From Rhizobium sullae (GTDB lineage: Bacteria > Pseudomonadota > Alphaproteobacteria > Rhizobiales > Rhizobiaceae), in NCBI RefSeq assembly GCF_900169785.1, contig NZ_FWER01000017.1, positions 59,048-106,951 of the forward strand: 47,904 nucleotides of DNA. Direction: 5' to 3'. This document shows, piece by piece, positions 18,199-26,139 of the stretch. The notes beneath the pieces were generated by a model that saw nothing but the letters and a program-made list of their open reading frames with translations, did no database searches and had not been told where the DNA came from. The translations under genes and the position numbers were made by a program. How positions within the stretch are numbered: position 1 is the first letter of the stretch; the number at the start of each line of letters is the position of its first letter.

Positions 18199-18228
18199 TA
18201 CACGATGTCAAGTATCGTGTATACAAGA
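18199..18228. promoter_or_regulatory. MatR operator with an extra half-site
   Basis: TCGTGTATACAAGA (18215-18228) is the exact reverse complement of TCTTGTATACACGA, which I recall as the MatR binding palindrome reported for R. leguminosarum bv. trifolii. A further half-site TACACGAT (18199-18206) forms an inverted pair with ATCGTGTA (18214-18221), seven bases apart. It lies 113-126 bp upstream of the matA start and just ahead of matR. Confidence 0.8.
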
Positions 18229-18258
18229 ATCGTGCTTATGTATAAGGAACTGCAACCA

Positions 18259-18909
18259 ATGTCCGAGAATGTCGGCCGATGGCTCCGGGATGAGATTGAA
18301 AATGCAATTCTTTCCAATGAGTTCTCCCCAGGCGAGCGGCTGGACGAAATGGTGCTCGCCAATCGGTTCGGAGTCTCGCGGACGCCGGTGCGCGAGGCGC
18401 TGATGCAGCTCAACGCCATCGGCCTGATCGAAATACGGCCCCGCAGAGGGGCCGTCGTCATCGATCCGGGACCGCACCGCGTCTATGAGATGTTCGAAGT
18501 GATGGCGGAACTGGAGGGGCTCGCCGGGGCACTGGCTGCCCGTAGGCTCGACGATGAGGCCCGCGCAGCGATCGCGGCAGCGCACAGGCGCTGCGAGCTT
18601 TCAGCCGAGGCGGGCGACAGCGATGCCTATTATTACGACAACGAGGCCTTCCACAAGGCGATCTACGCCGCGAGCCGGAGCGACTTCCTCGAGGAGCAGT
18701 GCACCCAATTGCACCGGCGCCTGCGCCCCTACCGGCGGCTGCAACTGCGCGTGCGCAATCGCCTGGCGACGTCCTTCTCGGAGCACTGCGCGATCGTCAA
18801 CGCGATCTTTGCAGGGGATGGGGAGGAGGCGCGGCGCCTGCTCAGGGCGCATGTCGGGATACAGGGCGAGAGGTTCAGCGATCTGGTTGCAAGCATGGCA
18901 AGCAGATGA
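18259..18909 (+). CDS. matR: GntR-family (FadR-like) regulator MatR
   Basis: 216-residue GntR regulator: an N-terminal winged helix (GERLDEMVLANRFGVSRTPV then REALMQL) and a C-terminal all-helical ligand domain of the FCD type with conserved Asp/His positions (YYYDNEAFHKAIYAAS; EHCAIVNAI). Start choice: ATGs at 18205 and 18238 are in frame, but the first lies in the operator and the second lacks an RBS; AAGGA precedes the one at 18259, although the spacing is long. Divergent from matABC, which it is known to control in rhizobia. Confidence 0.88.
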   Translation: MSENVGRWLRDEIENAILSNEFSPGERLDEMVLANRFGVSRTPVREALMQLNAIGLIEIRPRRGAVVIDPGPHRVYEMFEVMAELEGLAGALAARRLDDEARAAIAAAHRRCELSAEAGDSDAYYYDNEAFHKAIYAASRSDFLEEQCTQLHRRLRPYRRLQLRVRNRLATSFSEHCAIVNAIFAGDGEEARRLLRAHVGIQGERFSDLVASMASR

Positions 18910-19220
18910 CCTCGGATCCGGTGACGTCGCCGAAGCGTGCACAGCGGTCGGGGCGGGGCCGTTGGGCAAGAATTTCGTCCCGGACTATTCTGGCCATCGT
19001 CGCGGAACTCGCCATGCCAGAGCGATGTGTAGCATCCGGGCTTCACGGTTGTGACCAGTGGCTGGTCAAGGGCAATGCGACCTTCAGGACGGCGCCGATT
19101 TATCATTGGTGGGACTCGCTATCCGGAGGGCTCGCCGTTCGATTCCCGGCATATCGTGAGGTGAGATAATATCCGGTTCGGCAGATGGCCAAGATGGCAA
19201 CAATGAAGTGTTCGATAAAC
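18910..19220. other. 311-bp gap without a recognisable gene
   Basis: No frame with a family motif or RBS is visible between matR and the terminator of the cupin gene. Frames that cross it are shadows running out of matR. Confidence 0.5.
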
Positions 19221-19255
19221 GGATGATGAGGCGTCTTTCAAACGCCTCATCATCC
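19221..19255 (-). terminator. Hairpin terminator after the cupin gene
   Basis: A perfect 14-bp stem, GGATGATGAGGCGT against ACGCCTCATCATCC with a 7-base loop, lies 20 bases past the cupin stop. On the minus strand a short T-rich run (GTTTATC) follows, which fits intrinsic termination of the peroxiredoxin-cupin transcript. Confidence 0.75.
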
Positions 19256-19274
19256 GCGTTCACGGCGCGCTTGG

Positions 19275-19781
19275 TCAACGATGGATCGGATCGATCCAGC
19301 GGACCTCTTCCGGCTTTTCGACCGGTTCGATATCGAGATTGACGACCACCGGTTCCTGGCCCGAGCGGACGAGGACGCATTCCAGCGTTTCGTCGCGGCT
19401 GGCGTTGATTTCCTGGTGCGGCACATAGGGTGGCACGTAGATGAAATCACCCGGACCGGCTTCGGCGGTGTATTGGAGGTTTTCGCCCCAGCGCATGCGG
19501 GCCTTGCCTTTTACCACATAGATGATGCTTTCGAGATCGCCGTGGTGGTGAGCGCCGGTCTTGGCGTTGGCATGGATCGTCACCGTTCCGGCCCAGATCT
19601 TTTCCGCACCGGCGCGCGCCTTGCTGATGGCCGTCGCCCGGTTCATGCCGGGCGTCTGGGCGGTATTCGGATCGAGCGAATTGCCGGGAATGACCTTCAC
19701 CCCATTGTCGCGCCAATGGTCTTCGGCATGGTGATGATCATCATTGTGGTCATGATCGTGATGGCTGCGGTCGTGGGTCAC
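19275..19781 (-). CDS. Cupin-domain protein with His/Asp-rich N-terminus
   Basis: 168 residues with a GTG start. The N-terminus is extremely rich in His and Asp (SHHDHDHNDDHHHAEDHW), a likely metal-binding tail. The cupin barrel has HHHGDLESIIYVVKGKARMRWG (motif 1, read in two pieces: HHHGDLES and YVVKGKARMRWG) and GDFIYVPPYVPHQEINAS (motif 2). This fits a small metal-binding cupin, perhaps an enzyme or sensor. It follows the peroxiredoxin-like gene by 36 bp, suggesting a shared role in redox or metal stress; substrate unknown. Confidence 0.8.
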   Translation of the reverse strand: MTHDRSHHDHDHNDDHHHAEDHWRDNGVKVIPGNSLDPNTAQTPGMNRATAISKARAGAEKIWAGTVTIHANAKTGAHHHGDLESIIYVVKGKARMRWGENLQYTAEAGPGDFIYVPPYVPHQEINASRDETLECVLVRSGQEPVVVNLDIEPVEKPEEVRWIDPIHR

Positions 19782-19817
19782 TTTGTTCTCGTTTGCTTGA
19801 GGCGTCTCTAGTTAGGA

Positions 19818-20366
19818 TCAGGCGGCGGCGCGCGTGGCAAGCTTGCGCACCGCGTCGATGACCTCTCCGGGTTCGGTGCCGACCAGCCAGTCTGGGCTGA
19901 AATCGGCAAAGCGCACATGGCCGCTTTCATCGATGACGATCGTCGCCGGCATTGGCAGTTCCCCCGTGCCGGTACCCGTCACTTCGCCGATTGGCGCACC
20001 ACCGGCGATCGACGACTGCTTCGAAGGTTTATCGAAAGTGTAGAGGATACCGAAGCGGCGACCAAGGGCATTGTCCTTGTCACTGGCGATTAAGAAATCG
20101 AGCTTGTGACGCTTCTTGATCGCGACCAGCCGTTCCGGCACCTGCGGGCTGATGCCGACCAGCGTTGCGCCGAGCGTCGCCAGTTCCGGAGCGAGATGCA
20201 GATTATAATAGGGCAGGGCGATATTGCATGCCGGGCATCCGGCAAAGCGGAAGAAGACGAGGACGAGCGGACCATTCTTCAAAAGCGCATCGCGCGTCAG
20301 TTGCTCGCCGCCGACCTCGATAAGCTCGAAAGGCTGGCGGACATCCGCGAGGATGACAAGCGACAA
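19818..20366 (-). CDS. Peroxiredoxin-like (AhpC/TSA) protein
   Basis: 182-residue thioredoxin-fold protein with a CPAC motif in FFRFAGCPACNIALPYYN and the AhpC/TSA features GATLVGISPQVPE and PATIVIDESGHVRFAD. The family reduces peroxides or acts as a thiol oxidoreductase. The longest start is a TTG at 20366 without a clear RBS and no in-frame ATG lies near, so the exact start is uncertain. Co-directional with the cupin gene downstream. Confidence 0.8.
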   Translation of the reverse strand: MSLVILADVRQPFELIEVGGEQLTRDALLKNGPLVLVFFRFAGCPACNIALPYYNLHLAPELATLGATLVGISPQVPERLVAIKKRHKLDFLIASDKDNALGRRFGILYTFDKPSKQSSIAGGAPIGEVTGTGTGELPMPATIVIDESGHVRFADFSPDWLVGTEPGEVIDAVRKLATRAAA

Positions 20367-20411
20367 TCCAGTGAAGCGAATGTCCGATGCCGCCGATCAG
20401 GAATATCTTGA

Positions 20412-20441
20412 GCCGACGAACTCAGATCGGAGTTCGTCGGC
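20412..20441 (-). terminator. Hairpin after tauC
   Basis: A perfect 12-bp stem GCCGACGAACTC / GAGTTCGTCGGC with a 6-base loop lies between the tauC stop and the peroxiredoxin gene, 84 bases past tauC. No strong T-run follows, so it may be a weak terminator or an mRNA 3'-end hairpin. Confidence 0.5.
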
Positions 20442-20524
20442 GGCCCCCGAGCCGAACCTGATATCGTTTGCCGCTCGCGAAGCGGCTCCTTCAGGAACCC
20501 GATGCCGCGCCGCTGCGCCCTCGG

Positions 20525-21379
20525 TCAGAGCTTGCCCTTCCAGGGTACGAGGAACGCCTCCAGAAAACGAATGGCGGCGGAGAAGATGAACGCGCAGATC
20601 GCGATGATGCCGATACCGACAAAGACGACGTCGGTCGCCAGGAACTGTGAGGCCGCCATGATCATGAAACCGATCCCGCGCGTGGAAGCGATCAATTCAG
20701 CTGCAACCAGCGTGCCCCAGCCGACACCGAGCGCAATTCGAACACCGGTGAGGATCTCGGGCAGGGCGGATGGCAGGACGATGTCCAGGAAGAGCTGCAG
20801 CCGGTTCGCGCCCAGCGAACGCGCGGCATTGACGCGTTCGATCGGGAGCGAGCGAACTCCGGCCTGTGCCGAGAGGCAGATCGGTGCGAACATCGCCAGC
20901 ACCAGCAGTGTGATCTTCGACGTCTCGCCGATGCCGAGCCAGATGATCATCAGCGGCAGGTAGGAGAGCGGCGGAAGCGGCCAGTAGAACTCTATTGGCG
21001 CGTCGAGAACCCCTTTTGCCCAGCGGTTCAGGCCCATGAGCAATCCGAGCGGAATGCCGGCGGAGATGGCGATGAGGGCTGCGGCTACGATGCGGAACAA
21101 ACTTGCGGAGACATGCTCGGACAGCGACGCACCGGCGTAGCCGTCGCGATAGATGACGTCGATCTGCGTCAGCACCTCGTCTGGACGCGGCAGGAACAGG
21201 TGTGGAACGACACCGAGTGCGGATACAAACCACCACAGCAGCAGTATGGCCAGCGCGGTGGTAGCGCTGATGGCCGCTGTCGATTTTTCGCCGGCTCCGA
21301 AGCTTGCCATTTTCACCAGCTTGATCTGATGGTTCTGTATATGTGCCGCAATCGGCGGGGCCTGAACTATATCGCTCAT
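20525..21379 (-). CDS. tauC: Taurine/sulfonate-type ABC transporter permease
   Basis: 284-residue permease of the TauC/SsuC family (BPD_transp_1) with about six membrane segments and the conserved loop ERVNAARSLGANRLQLF. Its ATG overlaps the tauB stop by 4 bp. With TauA and TauB it would import taurine or another small sulfonate. No alpha-ketoglutarate-dependent TauD is present, so the sulfonate would be handled by other enzymes. Confidence 0.88.
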   Translation of the reverse strand: MSDIVQAPPIAAHIQNHQIKLVKMASFGAGEKSTAAISATTALAILLLWWFVSALGVVPHLFLPRPDEVLTQIDVIYRDGYAGASLSEHVSASLFRIVAAALIAISAGIPLGLLMGLNRWAKGVLDAPIEFYWPLPPLSYLPLMIIWLGIGETSKITLLVLAMFAPICLSAQAGVRSLPIERVNAARSLGANRLQLFLDIVLPSALPEILTGVRIALGVGWGTLVAAELIASTRGIGFMIMAASQFLATDVVFVGIGIIAICAFIFSAAIRFLEAFLVPWKGKL

Positions 21380-22164
21380 GCGGCGCTCCTGAGGTCTTCG
21401 GTGCTGTGCAGAATGGCGCGTATCTCCTCGCGCAACTCGGCAAATAGCGGCGACGCCTTGATTGATCGGGCGTCGCCGGTTTCGGCGAAACGGCGAACGA
21501 AATCGAGATCGAAGCGTGCCACAACGCGTCCTGGTCGAGGTGACATGACCAGGACCTGCGTGCCCAGGAACAAGGCCTCTTCGATCGAGTGCGTGATGAA
21601 GAAAGCCTTCTTTGCCGTTTTATCCCAGATGGAAACCAGCAGTTCCTGCATCTGCTCGCGCGTCAGGCTGTCGAGCGCGCCGAATGGCTCGTCCATCAGC
21701 AGGATGCCGGGACTTGTTGCCAGAGCCCGCGCGATGCCGACGCGCTGGCGCATGCCGCCCGACAGCTCGTAAGGAAAAGCGCCGGCGAATTCGTCGAGGC
21801 TGACGAGCCGGAGCAGTTCCAGAGCGCGCGTTTCGCGCTCCTTCCGCTTTACCCCGGCGAATTTCAAACCGAGCGCGACATTGTCGACGACGGATTTCCA
21901 AGGCAGCAGCGCGTCTTTCTGAAAAACGACACCACGATCCGCGCCGGGTCGTTCGACCGCGCGACCATCGAGTGTTATCCGGCCATCCGAAAGCGGAAGG
22001 AAACCCGCAATCGCGTTGAGAAGGGTTGATTTGCCGCATCCCGACGCCCCGAGCGCGACGACGAAGCCCCGTTCGGGAATATCGAAAGAAACGCGATCGA
22101 GCGCGTGAATGGTCCGCCCGTCGCGGGCTGCGAAGAAAACGCTAGCGTGATCGACTTTAAGCAT
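21376..22164 (-). CDS. tauB: Taurine/sulfonate-type ABC transporter ATPase
   Basis: 262-residue ATPase with Walker A GASGCGKST, the TauB-typical GVVFQKDALLPWKSVVDNVA Q-loop, signature LSGGMRQRVGIARAL, Walker B ILLMDEPFGALD and switch FFITHSIEEAL. No TOBE domain, as usual for the nitrate/sulfonate/taurine class. Middle gene of tauA-tauB-tauC. Confidence 0.9.
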   Translation of the reverse strand: MLKVDHASVFFAARDGRTIHALDRVSFDIPERGFVVALGASGCGKSTLLNAIAGFLPLSDGRITLDGRAVERPGADRGVVFQKDALLPWKSVVDNVALGLKFAGVKRKERETRALELLRLVSLDEFAGAFPYELSGGMRQRVGIARALATSPGILLMDEPFGALDSLTREQMQELLVSIWDKTAKKAFFITHSIEEALFLGTQVLVMSPRPGRVVARFDLDFVRRFAETGDARSIKASPLFAELREEIRAILHSTEDLRSAA

Positions 22165-22219
22165 GTTGCTGCTCGCAAGTTCGACGCCGGCGCAGGGATT
22201 GCGCCAGCGTCAGGGAGGA

Positions 22220-23233
22220 TCAGTTGCTGACGCCGGTGAGCGCGTCTGCGGTTACGAAGGCCCCGTAATTCGCCAGCACGTCGGAAACCTTGCCCTGTTC
22301 TTTCAGAAACGACGCCGTGTCCTTGAGGATCTTGGCAGCACCCGCCTTTTCGCCGCCGCCGAGCCAGGCATCCGATGCCTGGACCTCAGGCGTCAACAGG
22401 GTGAGGTTCTTCAAGGCCGACGCCTGCTGATCGGGCGTTCCGCCAATGAGTTTCGCAAGCGACTTGGCGTTGTCGCTGTCGGGGCTCCAGGCGGATTTGT
22501 CGGACGCGAAGGATGCGTAGTATTTGTTGACGACCGAAGCGAAAGCCTTCAGAAATTCCGGGTTGTCGGCGGCAAACTTCGAGGTCGCGACCCATGCCGA
22601 GAATGTTGGCGCACCCTTGTCTGCCACGTCTTTGGAGGTCACGAGGACCTTCCCGTTCTTCTTGAGTTCGGTGAGCGCCGGATCCCAGACGAAGCCGCCA
22701 TCGATGTCGCCGCGGTTATAGCTCGCGACGATTTCGGGCTGAGGGATTGCGAAGACCTGAACGTCCTTTTCGGTCAGGCCCCGCGATTTGATGAGCGCCA
22801 GGAGCTGATAGTGGTCCGTGGACACCGGCGCTGCAGCAAGTTTCTTCCCCTTGAGATCATTCAGGCTTTCGATGCCGGAGCCGTTACGGACGACGAGAGC
22901 CTCGTCGATGCCTGAGATGGACGCAAGGTAGAAGGCCTTGACCTCGAGCCCGCGTGATGCAGCAGCCGCAAACGGGCTGGAGCCGACATAGCCGACCTGG
23001 ACATCGCCGGATGCAATCGCCGCAAAGATTTCGGCGCCTGAATTGAACCTGCGGAAGTCGATGTCGTATCCCGTCTCCTTGGCGAATTCGCCATTGGCGA
23101 TCGCCACGGAAGACGGCAAGGCGTCGGTTTGGTAGGCGACGACGACCGTCTTGTCCGCCGCTTGGGCGACGATCGCCGTTGCAAGAGTGCCGACGCCGAC
23201 TGCGATCGCGGCAACTAAGTTCCTGAAATTCAT
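22220..23233 (-). CDS. tauA: Taurine-type periplasmic binding protein
   Basis: 337 residues with a Sec signal peptide ending at about AQAAD (residue 26). The core has YQTDALPSSVAIANGEF, SGDVQVGYVGSSPFAAAASR and GSGIESLNDLKGKKLA, closely resembling TauA-type binding proteins. First gene of the tau operon; GGGGCTC precedes the ATG. Related SsuA proteins bind alkanesulfonates, so taurine is the most likely but not a proven ligand. Confidence 0.88.
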   Translation of the reverse strand: MNFRNLVAAIAVGVGTLATAIVAQAADKTVVVAYQTDALPSSVAIANGEFAKETGYDIDFRRFNSGAEIFAAIASGDVQVGYVGSSPFAAAASRGLEVKAFYLASISGIDEALVVRNGSGIESLNDLKGKKLAAAPVSTDHYQLLALIKSRGLTEKDVQVFAIPQPEIVASYNRGDIDGGFVWDPALTELKKNGKVLVTSKDVADKGAPTFSAWVATSKFAADNPEFLKAFASVVNKYYASFASDKSAWSPDSDNAKSLAKLIGGTPDQQASALKNLTLLTPEVQASDAWLGGGEKAGAAKILKDTASFLKEQGKVSDVLANYGAFVTADALTGVSN

Positions 23234-23323
23234 CTTGAGCCCCTTTGTTCAGGGCCCGCACGGCCCTTGATCTCACCTCAAAAGCGTAATGGTTCAGAAG
23301 GGGCTAGCGGGAGAAATAACAAA

Positions 23324-23342
23324 CTATATTTATAGACAATAG
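23324..23342. promoter_or_regulatory. Candidate operator/promoter element between tauA and the flavoprotein gene
   Basis: CTATA-tt-TATAG is an inverted repeat, and CTAT-N11-ATAG, of LysR-box geometry, spans 23324-23342 in an otherwise GC-rich divergent gap. No LysR gene is adjacent, so the cognate regulator would be elsewhere. Confidence 0.35.
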
Positions 23343-23458
23343 AGATAATTGTTTTCGTCATTGCGCCGGTTGCGCGATCCGCTGGTCCGGCGCGCGGCGT
23401 CGGGCTTGAAAGAAGAAATGTCTCAATGACGTTGCGAAGCTTCAGGGAGAATGCGTCG

Positions 23459-24811
23459 ATGTATGATGTTATCGTGGTCGGTTCCGGTTTTTCAGCGATA
23501 GCTGTTACCTGCAATCTCATCGAACAGCTTCCCGCCTCGGCGAAGATCGCCGTCATTGGCGATGATCCCGGTTTCGGCCGCGGGACGGCCTACCGGACGG
23601 AGCTCTATCTCCATCGCCTCAACGTTCCCGCAGGCCGCATGAGCCTGCTGCCGCATCATCCCGACGACTTTGTCGACTGGCTGAAAAGCCGTGGACGCCG
23701 GTTGCAGGCAGGGGATTTTGCTTCGCGGAGCGATTACGGTCTTTATGTCCGCGATACGCTTGCACGGCTGCTTCGAAAGCGGGACGGCCGCTGCCGGGTC
23801 GACCTTATCAAGGCCAAGGCGGCGGGATGCGTGGACCGTTACAGCAGCACGCTGGCCTTCCATCTTGGTAATGGCGACGAGATTACCGGGAAGAACGTGG
23901 TGCTCTGCCTCGGTGTCGGGAACGCGACCCTTCCGGTCGATCTGGAGGGAGTCCCAGCATCGGCGCGATCGCGGATCATCGAGAACCCGTGGCGGCTCTC
24001 GTGGCTGAGGCGCGTCGCACCGTCCGATGCGGTCTGCATCCTCGGCTCCGGCCTGACGATGATCGATCAGGTTCTTGCTCTTCGCGCCCATGGCCACAGT
24101 GGCCGGATCGATGTGCTTTCGCGTCGCGGGCTCGCACCGCTCGGACACGCGAGCAAGCCGCAGGTGCCGCTGCCGATCGACGTTCAGATGCTTCCGGATA
24201 CGATCAGCGGCATATTGAAGATCTTGCGGGCGAAGAGCAGGGCGGCCGCCGACTGGCGAGGCGTGATGGACGGTCTGAGACCCGCGACGCAGGCTCTTTG
24301 GCAACGGCTTTCGAGCGAGGAGAGGGCACGTTTCCTGCGGCACGCGCTTCCCTGGTGGAACATTCACCGTCACCGGGTCGCGCCCGACGTGTTCGACAGG
24401 TTCGAGAAGTTGGTCACGGAAGGAACCGTTCGTTTCCACGCGGGCTTCTTGAAATCGCTCGGGGCCGAGGAGGGCAGGCTCGCTGCGAGCTACAGGGTCA
24501 GAGCGACGCGAACGATCGCCGAGATCAGCGCGGACTGGCTCGTCAACTGCACGGGAATGGAGCGCGCCGGGATCAGTCACTCACCGCTTTTGAAGGAAAT
24601 GAGCCGGTTTCACTTGATTGCCCCTGATCCTCTCGGTTTGGGCATCGAGGTGAATGCCGCTTCCGAAGTGATAGCACCATCTCGGATTTCACCTGCTCGA
24701 CTGTTCGCAGTCGGCGCCTTAACGGCGGGACAATTCTGGGAAATCACGGCCGTCCCGGATATCCGGGTACAGGCCAAGGCCGTGGTTGAAGAGATCGCCG
24801 CGAACGGCTGA
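23459..24811 (+). CDS. FAD/NAD(P)-binding oxidoreductase-like protein
   Basis: 450 residues. The N-terminal dinucleotide fold is VIVVGSGFSAIAVTCNL with FGRGTAYRTE, typical of the FAD-NAD(P)-binding family (Pfam NAD_binding_9). A second nucleotide-binding motif CILGSGLTMIDQVLAL sits near residue 195, and a C-terminal GALTAGQFWEITAVPDIR motif closes the flavin site. The reaction is unknown. Divergence from tauABC hints at sulfonate metabolism. An upstream ATG at 23426 is in frame, but AGGGAGA precedes the one at 23459. Its last 341 bp are duplicated at 26568-26908. A homologue occurs at 44921. Confidence 0.82.
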   Translation: MYDVIVVGSGFSAIAVTCNLIEQLPASAKIAVIGDDPGFGRGTAYRTELYLHRLNVPAGRMSLLPHHPDDFVDWLKSRGRRLQAGDFASRSDYGLYVRDTLARLLRKRDGRCRVDLIKAKAAGCVDRYSSTLAFHLGNGDEITGKNVVLCLGVGNATLPVDLEGVPASARSRIIENPWRLSWLRRVAPSDAVCILGSGLTMIDQVLALRAHGHSGRIDVLSRRGLAPLGHASKPQVPLPIDVQMLPDTISGILKILRAKSRAAADWRGVMDGLRPATQALWQRLSSEERARFLRHALPWWNIHRHRVAPDVFDRFEKLVTEGTVRFHAGFLKSLGAEEGRLAASYRVRATRTIAEISADWLVNCTGMERAGISHSPLLKEMSRFHLIAPDPLGLGIEVNAASEVIAPSRISPARLFAVGALTAGQFWEITAVPDIRVQAKAVVEEIAANG

Positions 24812-25063
24812 CTCCCACGCATGACGATGAGAATGCGGTTGTCTCTTTTCGATTTGGCATTTGAATCTGAGAACACGAGCGGCTCGGGTTCTCAGATTAA
24901 TTGCTACGTTCCGCGCCAGCCTTGACAGCCCGGTTCACGGCCCGCCAAAGCTTCAAGGAAGTAGATAAGGCTTGGCGGGAGCGCAGGCGGTCCGTATCGG
25001 ACGGTGGCAAGCGGAGGCGTCGCAGTCCTTGACCGGTTGCAATCGAAAGCCTCGTGCAGAAAT
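24471..25063. repeat. 593-bp direct repeat, copy 1
   Basis: It matches 26568-27160 at a constant offset of 2097 bases with nine mismatches and no gaps by my alignment. It contains the last 113 codons of the flavoprotein gene, a strong palindrome and about 165 bp beyond. Six mismatches fall in the coding part; five are silent and one changes Ser to Pro. Confidence 0.95.
24864..24898. terminator. Bidirectional hairpin terminator, copy 1
   Basis: AATCTGAGAAC pairs perfectly with GTTCTCAGATT; the interior CGAGC/GCTCG extends the stem after one mismatch. It begins 53 bases after the flavoprotein stop and ends at the stop of a possible convergent minus-strand frame. Copy 2 is at 26961-26995. Confidence 0.7.
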
Positions 25064-25070
25064 CCGATAC

Positions 25071-25409
25071 CTAATCCGCAGCGCTGTTATCGCTCGCGGA
25101 AATCGCCAGAACGACAAGCATTCGAATGGTGAGCGTCGAAGATTCGTCGAAACAGTTTGTAATTGAAGGCAGGAAACTGCTGCCGATATCAGTGCGGTTC
25201 ACGGACTCGTCCAAATCAAGCGTCTCGTCACATAGCAGCGCACCAATTCCAGCGATTTTGATAACACTCGCTGCAATGCGAGGCTCTTCACCCCGAACCG
25301 AGACTAGCTGGTCATCATGTAGAAATGCGAAAGAAGCGGAGCGCCCCGGATCGGACGCGAAAGCCAGAAGTTCATTTTCGATCTGTTGTAGGAGACCGGA
25401 TGTGAGCAT
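25071..25409 (-). pseudogene. Truncated class A beta-lactamase-like serine hydrolase
   Basis: 112 codons remain. ASVIKIAG supplies the SxxK motif (nucleophile serine and lysine) at about residues 48-51, and the frame ends in ISASDNSAAD, the SDN motif, with a stop right after it. The Glu of the omega loop and the KTG motif, which would lie in the missing 150 or so residues, are absent. The break falls eight bases from the edge of the 593-bp repeat. No signal peptide is seen, so this may have been a cytoplasmic serine hydrolase rather than a resistance enzyme. Not functional as it stands. Confidence 0.7.
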
Positions 25410-25529
25410 AGGCAGGTCATTCCAATGAAGTCAGGGCAATCTGCGACAACTCTACACTACCGCGCTGGCACCGCCACGGTGATCGTGCAACGCTGCTCCT
25501 TCCTCGTCATCTCGGCCTCTGAACATGCG

Positions 25530-25835
25530 TTAGTTCGGCCATTCCTCGACCGGCCAATCCCGCGATGTATGGATGACTCGCAGGATCACGACGCTATCGC
25601 GGCCGGCCACCTGTCGCAGCTCATAGGCGATGATGTACGGATGCCGGGCGAGGCATTTTTCATAGGTTCCGCTCACCCGCCCCGGCCTCCCGGTCGCGAA
25701 CTCGCCCAGCTTATTGCCGGCGTCCTCGATCGCGTCAACGACCCGCTCGGCGGCAAGTGGGTTGTCCTCGGCGATATAGCGCAAGATTTCGAGGTTATCC
25801 CGATGCGCTTCAATCGACCAGACAACCGGCCTCAT
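25530..25835 (-). CDS. RelE/ParE-family toxin
   Basis: 101-residue ParE-like protein: an N-terminal helical region (AHRDNLEILRYIAEDNPLAA), then strands with RVSGTYEKCLARHPYIIAYEL and the C-terminal SVVILRVIHTSRDWP typical of the family. ParE toxins act on DNA gyrase, RelE toxins cut mRNA on the ribosome; the C-terminus (HTSRDWP) favours ParE-type. Its ATG overlaps the antitoxin stop by 4 bp, the usual antitoxin-first order. Confidence 0.9.
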   Translation of the reverse strand: MRPVVWSIEAHRDNLEILRYIAEDNPLAAERVVDAIEDAGNKLGEFATGRPGRVSGTYEKCLARHPYIIAYELRQVAGRDSVVILRVIHTSRDWPVEEWPN

Positions 25836-26104
25836 CCGTGCGCGGCCTTCCGGCGCTTCGCGTCCGCAATGACCTCGCGCATTTCCGCGACGGCTTGTTC
25901 ATGGGGGATGACTCTGCCAGCTTCGGCGTCGGCCATGCCGCGTTTGATCCCATCGATGATTTCAAGTTCGCGCTCGACATAGGCGGAAATGGCTTCGGCC
26001 GCGAGGAACGATTTGCTGCGGCGGGTGTCCGCCGCGATCCGTTCCAGCTTCGACTTAGTTTCGGGAGAAACCCGAATTGTCATGGTGGTGCTGGCTGTCA
26101 TCAT
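25832..26104 (-). CDS. Ribbon-helix-helix antitoxin (ParD/CopG-like)
   Basis: 90 residues. The N-terminal strand MTIRVSPETKSKLERIA and helices up to FLAAEAISAYVERE form an RHH DNA-binding fold; the C-terminal half (MADAEAGRVIPHEQAVAEMR) is the toxin-wrapping tail seen in ParD-like antitoxins. A longer frame reaches 26287, but ATG at 26104 has AAGG at correct spacing. A 26-bp dyad lies just upstream. Confidence 0.88.
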   Translation of the reverse strand: MMTASTTMTIRVSPETKSKLERIAADTRRSKSFLAAEAISAYVERELEIIDGIKRGMADAEAGRVIPHEQAVAEMREVIADAKRRKAAHG

Positions 26105-26113
26105 GAAAACCTT

Positions 26114-26139
26114 GTGTTGAATTGTGTACAAAGTAACAC
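26114..26139. promoter_or_regulatory. Composite dyad operator of the RHH/ParE pair
   Basis: GTGTT and AACAC flank TTGTGTACAA with three bases on each side; both dyads share the same centre (26126.5), giving nine of thirteen symmetric pairs. It lies 10 bases upstream of the antitoxin ATG, as expected for autorepression by an RHH antitoxin. Confidence 0.55.

Noticed and set aside
19110..19160. TTCGATTCC resembling a tRNA T-loop
   Set aside because: The bases on either side do not pair into a T-stem, and no acceptor, D or anticodon arm is found around it.
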